NCBI GenBank assembly: GCA_030039095.1
Contig: JASHQP010000641.1
Span: 1 to 6,174 of the forward strand
Direction: 5' to 3'
Length of the DNA stretch: 6,174 nucleotides
Source: Streptosporangiaceae bacterium
GTDB lineage: Bacteria > Actinomycetota > Actinomycetes > Streptosporangiales > Streptosporangiaceae
Shown in pieces: positions 3,627 to 6,174 of the stretch. The number at the start of each line of letters is the position of its first letter. The stretch's first letter is position 1. The notes under the pieces are model-generated. The model saw only the letters and a list, made by a program, of their open reading frames with translations. It searched no databases and had not been told where the DNA came from. The translations under genes were made by a program, and so were the position numbers.

Positions 3627-5205
3627 AAGTGGTTATTGCGCGAACCGCTGGCGTGGTCGTGCTGCTGCCTGGTTCGGGGCTGGCCGACACGGCGGTGGTG
3701 GCGGGTACCTGCTGGGGGATGCGGAAGACGGGGACCAGGCTGCCGGGACTGGTGATCTTGATGCTGGCGACGAGGGCCTCGATGAGGGTTTTGCGCTCGC
3801 GGTCGGTGCCGGTCTCGATGACGCTGTCGATGTGGCCGGCGACCCGCCGCAGGGTGGCTGGCGGCGGCGGGACGGGAATGGCGGTGAGGGTAGCGGCGAG
3901 TTCGTCGCGGCGGGCGGTCAGCTGGCGGATGCGGGTCTTGAGCTGGGCGAGCCGTCCGGCGAGGTCTTCGGGGTCGAGGGTGCCGGCCTCGAACGCGGCC
4001 AGGTAACGGTCGGTCGCGCCATTGGTCTTCGCGAGTTCGCGAGAGACGGCGGATAGTTGCTGCTCGCGTTCGTGCTCGCTGTCGGCGTGGTCGGCATGGG
4101 CGCGGGTGATGGCGTCGGTGATGAGCTCGTGCTGGTCGCGGTAGAAGGCGGCGAGGCTGGTGAGGATGGCGTGCTCGGCGGCGTCGGCGTCGATCCGCGG
4201 GGCTGTGCAGCGGGTGGTGTCGTAGCGGGCGCGGGTGAAGCAGGTGTAGTACCGGTAGATGCGGGTGCGGCCGTGGGCGCGGGTGCCGATCATGGCCCTG
4301 TCGCAGGACGGGCAGCGCATCAGTCCGGTGAGCAGGTAGTCACTGCCGCTGACTGCTCGCTTGGAGTAGTCCTGGCCGCGGGCGGCCAGGATTCGCTGCG
4401 CGTCCTCGAATACGCCGGGGTCGATGATGGCGGGGTGGGCGGCAGTGGTGGTGATGCCGCGGAAGGTCAGCTCGCCGAGGCAGGTGCGGTTGGTCAGGAC
4501 GCGCAGGACCTGGTGGCCGGACCAGGTGCCGCCTGTGGTGGTGCGGTGCCCGCGAGTGTTGAGCAGCGCGGCGATGGCGCGGGTGCCGAGGCGGTCGCGG
4601 GTGTAAGCGCGGTAGATGAGCCGGACGATGGCGGCCTCGCCGTCGTCCGGTACCAGGGTGTGGGTGGCTGGGTTGACGTAGTAGCCGTAGGGCCGGCGGC
4701 CGCCTTTCCATTTCCCGGCGGCGGCTTTGCGTTCCATGCCGGCGATGACGCGGTCGATGATGGTGTCGCGTTCGAACTGGGCGAACATGCCGAGCATCTG
4801 CACGAGCATGCGGCCCATCGCGGTGGCGGTGTCGAACGGCTCGGTTGCCGACCGGAACGCGACGGCGGCGTGGTCCAGGTCGTCCAGCAGGGTGACCAGG
4901 TCGCGCAGGCTGCGGGTGAGCCGGTCGACGCGGTAGACGAGCAGCATGTCGATCAGCCCGGCACGCGCGGCGGCAAGGGCGCGCTGCAGGCCGGGGCGGG
5001 TGGTGGTGGCGCCGGAGGCGTCGTCGGCGAACCGGGCGGCCTGGCGCCAGCCGGGCTGGGAGCCGATGTAGGCGGAGAGGCGGGTGTCCTGGGCCTGGAT
5101 GGAGTACGGCTGGTGCTCGTCGTCGGTGGACCGGCGGACGTAGATGCCCACCCGCACGTCGGCGGTCAGGAGTCGGTCTGGTTCAGATCGCGCGGGGTGT
5201 GGCAT
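3598..5205 (-). CDS. Large serine recombinase (site-specific integrase)
   Basis: The 535-residue protein starts at ATG 5205, which overlaps the stop of the preceding gene. Residues 18-165 are the resolvase-type catalytic domain: GIYVRRSTDDEHQPYSIQAQ carries the nucleophile Ser26 and Arg24, and YRVDRLTRS (91-99) the conserved arginines. Residues 170-275 form the recombinase DNA-binding domain (RPYGYYV, GTRAIAALLN, WSGHQVLRVL). A zinc ribbon uses Cys298, Cys301, Cys322 and Cys333. A long coiled coil lies at about 360-445, as in phiC31-type integrases, and a Pro/Ser/Thr-rich tail ends the protein. It cuts and joins attP and attB through a covalent seryl-DNA intermediate. The final residues (VGRQGLEP) and stop are read from the antisense of tRNA-Lys. 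A longer frame to 5514 exists, but its residues look non-coding. Confidence 0.93.
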   Translation of the reverse strand: MPHPARSEPDRLLTADVRVGIYVRRSTDDEHQPYSIQAQDTRLSAYIGSQPGWRQAARFADDASGATTTRPGLQRALAAARAGLIDMLLVYRVDRLTRSLRDLVTLLDDLDHAAVAFRSATEPFDTATAMGRMLVQMLGMFAQFERDTIIDRVIAGMERKAAAGKWKGGRRPYGYYVNPATHTLVPDDGEAAIVRLIYRAYTRDRLGTRAIAALLNTRGHRTTTGGTWSGHQVLRVLTNRTCLGELTFRGITTTAAHPAIIDPGVFEDAQRILAARGQDYSKRAVSGSDYLLTGLMRCPSCDRAMIGTRAHGRTRIYRYYTCFTRARYDTTRCTAPRIDADAAEHAILTSLAAFYRDQHELITDAITRAHADHADSEHEREQQLSAVSRELAKTNGATDRYLAAFEAGTLDPEDLAGRLAQLKTRIRQLTARRDELAATLTAIPVPPPPATLRRVAGHIDSVIETGTDRERKTLIEALVASIKITSPGSLVPVFRIPQQVPATTAVSASPEPGSSTTTPAVRAITTLVGRQGLEP

Positions 5206-5447
5206 CAGCTGGCGTGTCTTTCCGCAGGCGGCCCGGCAGCGGACGGCGGCCCAGGGTGGCCAGTGTCGCTCCGCTCGTCCGCGCCGGGCAAGCCGCCCGC
5301 CGCGGGCCCGGCCGTCGCGGCCCAGCCGCTGATGAGTGCGGCCAGCGCGGTCACGGCCTGCTCGTACTGGCGAGCGGTCATCGGCGTCGTCTCGACCGTC
5401 TGAACGGTCACCTTCGCGGTGTGAGTGCTGGGTCTGGTCATAGGCAT
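5205..5447 (-). CDS. Small partner protein encoded upstream of the recombinase
   Basis: ATG 5447 (or ATG 5441, two codons later) gives about 80 residues. The recognisable part is TARQYEQAVTALAALISGW at about residues 24-42, one amphipathic helix, followed by a Gly/Pro/Ala-rich, probably flexible tail. Its TGA (5207-5205) shares one base with the recombinase ATG (TGATG), so translation is probably coupled, and the recombinase has no strong ribosome binding site of its own. From memory, similar short 'QAVTALAALI' proteins often precede serine recombinases in actinomycetes. A role as accessory or directionality factor is possible but unproven. A GTG at 5480 would add 11 Arg-rich residues and is less likely. 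Confidence 0.65.
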   Translation of the reverse strand: MPMTRPSTHTAKVTVQTVETTPMTARQYEQAVTALAALISGWAATAGPAAGGLPGADERSDTGHPGPPSAAGPPAERHAS

Positions 5448-5480
5448 GGCTCGGTCCCGCACACGCCGCCGCGCTGACAC

Positions 5481-5725
5481 TTACATAAATCGCCATACTG
5501 GCCCGGATTTTCACTCCGCGTGCTGCGCATCAGTCGCCGCGAGTGAGACGGTCGTGGCGGAGCCCTGCCGCGCGCTGCAGCGACACCCAGCGTGAGCGTG
5601 CGGCCTGGTGAAGCCGTTGACGTGACCCCAGGATCGGCCGGTTACCGTCACTGTTAGTTACCGTGTTGCTATGCCGCGGTTAGGGCAGCCGGACGCGGAA
5701 CCCGGATCTGGGTCATGATGGTTCC
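5481..5725. promoter_or_regulatory. Divergent intergenic region with tandem GTTACCGT
   Basis: This stretch separates the minus-strand recombinase unit from the plus-strand gene at 5726 and should hold both promoters. GTTACCGT occurs at 5641-5648 and 5657-5664, 16 bp apart, which is about one and a half helical turns and fits paired operator half-sites. TTGACG at 5619-5624 could be a plus-strand -35, but the -10 is weak. No gene is visible. Confidence 0.35.
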
Positions 5726-6019
5726 GTGGCCCGGTTGACTGCAAGGCTCCACAAGCGGATTGAGCATGATTTTCCGCCTGGCCCGGCAGAATACGTGCTG
5801 GGCTATCTGGAAGGCCTGTCCGACAGCGAATACGGCGGACAAAGTCGCGAGCGCATTCAGGCTGCCTTAGTCTTTGCAGCTTGCGGGCGCCGGGACCGGT
5901 TCGAGTCGATGGTTCATCTGCTCAGGGTCGACTGGCGCGATGTGCTGATGGCCGGGGGCCTCGGTCAGGACGACTGGCGCGCCGTGCTAGATGAGGAACT
6001 CGGTGTCTCGGGCGAGTGA
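5726..6019 (+). CDS. 97-aa hypothetical protein
   Basis: GTG 5726 opens a 97-residue, mostly helical acidic protein: RLHKRIEHDF, then AEYVLGYLEGL, SRERIQAALVFAACG, RFESMVHLL, VDWRDVLMAGGLGQDDW and VLDEELG. It has no membrane segment or signal. Coding quality is good throughout, with conserved-looking tryptophan motifs. From memory, short actinobacterial hypotheticals ending in a 'DWRDVL..AGL...DW...L..ELG' pattern are common, and none has a known function. The ribosome binding site is weak; the sequence before the GTG offers only a short GG-containing stretch. It is divergent from the recombinase unit, so it may be element cargo or the adjoining host gene. Confidence 0.75.
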   Translation: MARLTARLHKRIEHDFPPGPAEYVLGYLEGLSDSEYGGQSRERIQAALVFAACGRRDRFESMVHLLRVDWRDVLMAGGLGQDDWRAVLDEELGVSGE

Positions 6020-6174
6020 GCATCCATTCGCCTAGCGGCAAGTCCGGCCTCTAGGAATCGTTGACCGCCGTTGGCGAAGGCCTCGCGGAAGTCGTCGGGG
6101 CCGGGCACCTTCTGAGCCGACCAGTCCCGCCAGGTATATCTCAGGTCACCGCCAGGTACATCCGAGGTACACGC
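5965..6174 (-). CDS. Possible C-terminal part of a gene entering from the right edge
   Basis: The minus-strand frame is open from the edge to a TGA at 5967-5965, 69 codons. The stretch LRYTWRDWSAQKVPGPDDF and the following EAFANGGQRFLEAGLAARRM look like real protein. The last 20 or so residues (Ser/Thr-rich) overlap the end of the gene at 5726-6019 by 55 bp and look like read-through, so the gene may have lost its original end. It is not recognised. It could also be a chance frame. Confidence 0.35.
   Translation of the reverse strand, partial: ACTSDVPGGDLRYTWRDWSAQKVPGPDDFREAFANGGQRFLEAGLAARRMDAHSPETPSSSSSTARQSS
6128..6168. repeat. Two imperfect 19-bp direct repeats
   Basis: CGCCAGGTATATCTCAGGT (6128-6146) and CGCCAGGTACATCCGAGGT (6150-6168) agree at 16 of 19 positions with a 22-bp period. 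The period is not a multiple of three, so coding alone does not explain it. It could be a paired protein-binding site or the edge of a longer array beyond the window. Confidence 0.45.

Noticed and set aside
3467..4006. Plus-strand frame crossing tRNA-Lys into the recombinase antisense
   Set aside because: Same tRNA-translation artefact, then low-complexity antisense of the recombinase.
4057..5403. Long plus-strand open frame (448 codons) opposite the recombinase
   Set aside because: It is very Gly/Ala/Val-rich, has no recognisable motif, and is the antisense shadow of a high-GC recombinase gene with clear catalytic and zinc motifs.
5206..5514. N-terminal extension of the recombinase frame to 5514
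   Set aside because: The extra 103 residues are Arg/Asp-rich noise overlapping the small partner gene in another frame, and the recombinase family begins just before the GIYVRRS motif. ATG 5205 fits better.

Overview
The window is high-GC DNA with the codon use, GTG/TTG starts and small-protein families typical of Actinomycetota, probably a filamentous actinomycete (Streptomyces, Streptosporangiales or Frankia-like). This assignment is by inspection only. It reads as accessory DNA around a tRNA-Lys(UUU) gene, not as core chromosome.

Layout. (1) 1-372: a GntR-type regulator gene runs off the left edge. Divergent from it come a 14-bp operator-like box, a long hairpin, a fossil of a small gene and the 5' half of a tRNA-Lys gene that stops just after the anticodon loop. 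(2) 373-945: a poorly conserved stretch with one doubtful plus-strand ORF and one possible minus-strand membrane micro-ORF. (3) 946-1599: a membrane protein with a basic N-terminus and a proline-rich tail. (4) 1619-2576: a minus-strand two-gene unit of unknown function, visibly poorer in G+C than its surroundings. (5) 2577-2827: no convincing gene. (6) 2828-3626: a second, intact version of region 1: GntR regulator, the same 14-bp box, a matching hairpin, an intact 66-aa protein (ARDFPGW family) and a complete tRNA-Lys. (7) 3598-5447: a large serine recombinase and a small partner gene, convergent on the tRNA, with the last codons and stop of the recombinase lying inside the tRNA gene. (8) 5481-5725: an intergenic region with a short tandem repeat. 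(9) 5726-6174: a 97-aa conserved-type hypothetical protein and a possible partial gene at the right edge.

How the parts relate. The GntR-box-hairpin-small-protein set looks like one regulatory cassette. The two copies share the 14-bp box, the 32-nt hairpin loop length and a 15-nt loop core, while the stem has changed by compensating substitutions. That points to selection on the folded form. The left copy has lost nearly all of its protein gene, part of its spacer and the second half of the tRNA. The recombinase and its partner overlap as TGATG and probably form one transcript. Their position against the tRNA suggests an integrated element whose other end lies outside the window, but the attachment core cannot be fixed from this sequence alone.

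Most novel signal: the covarying hairpin with its conserved loop, paired with a GntR operator and a small ARDFPGW protein. No complete known defence system, CRISPR array or insertion sequence is visible.
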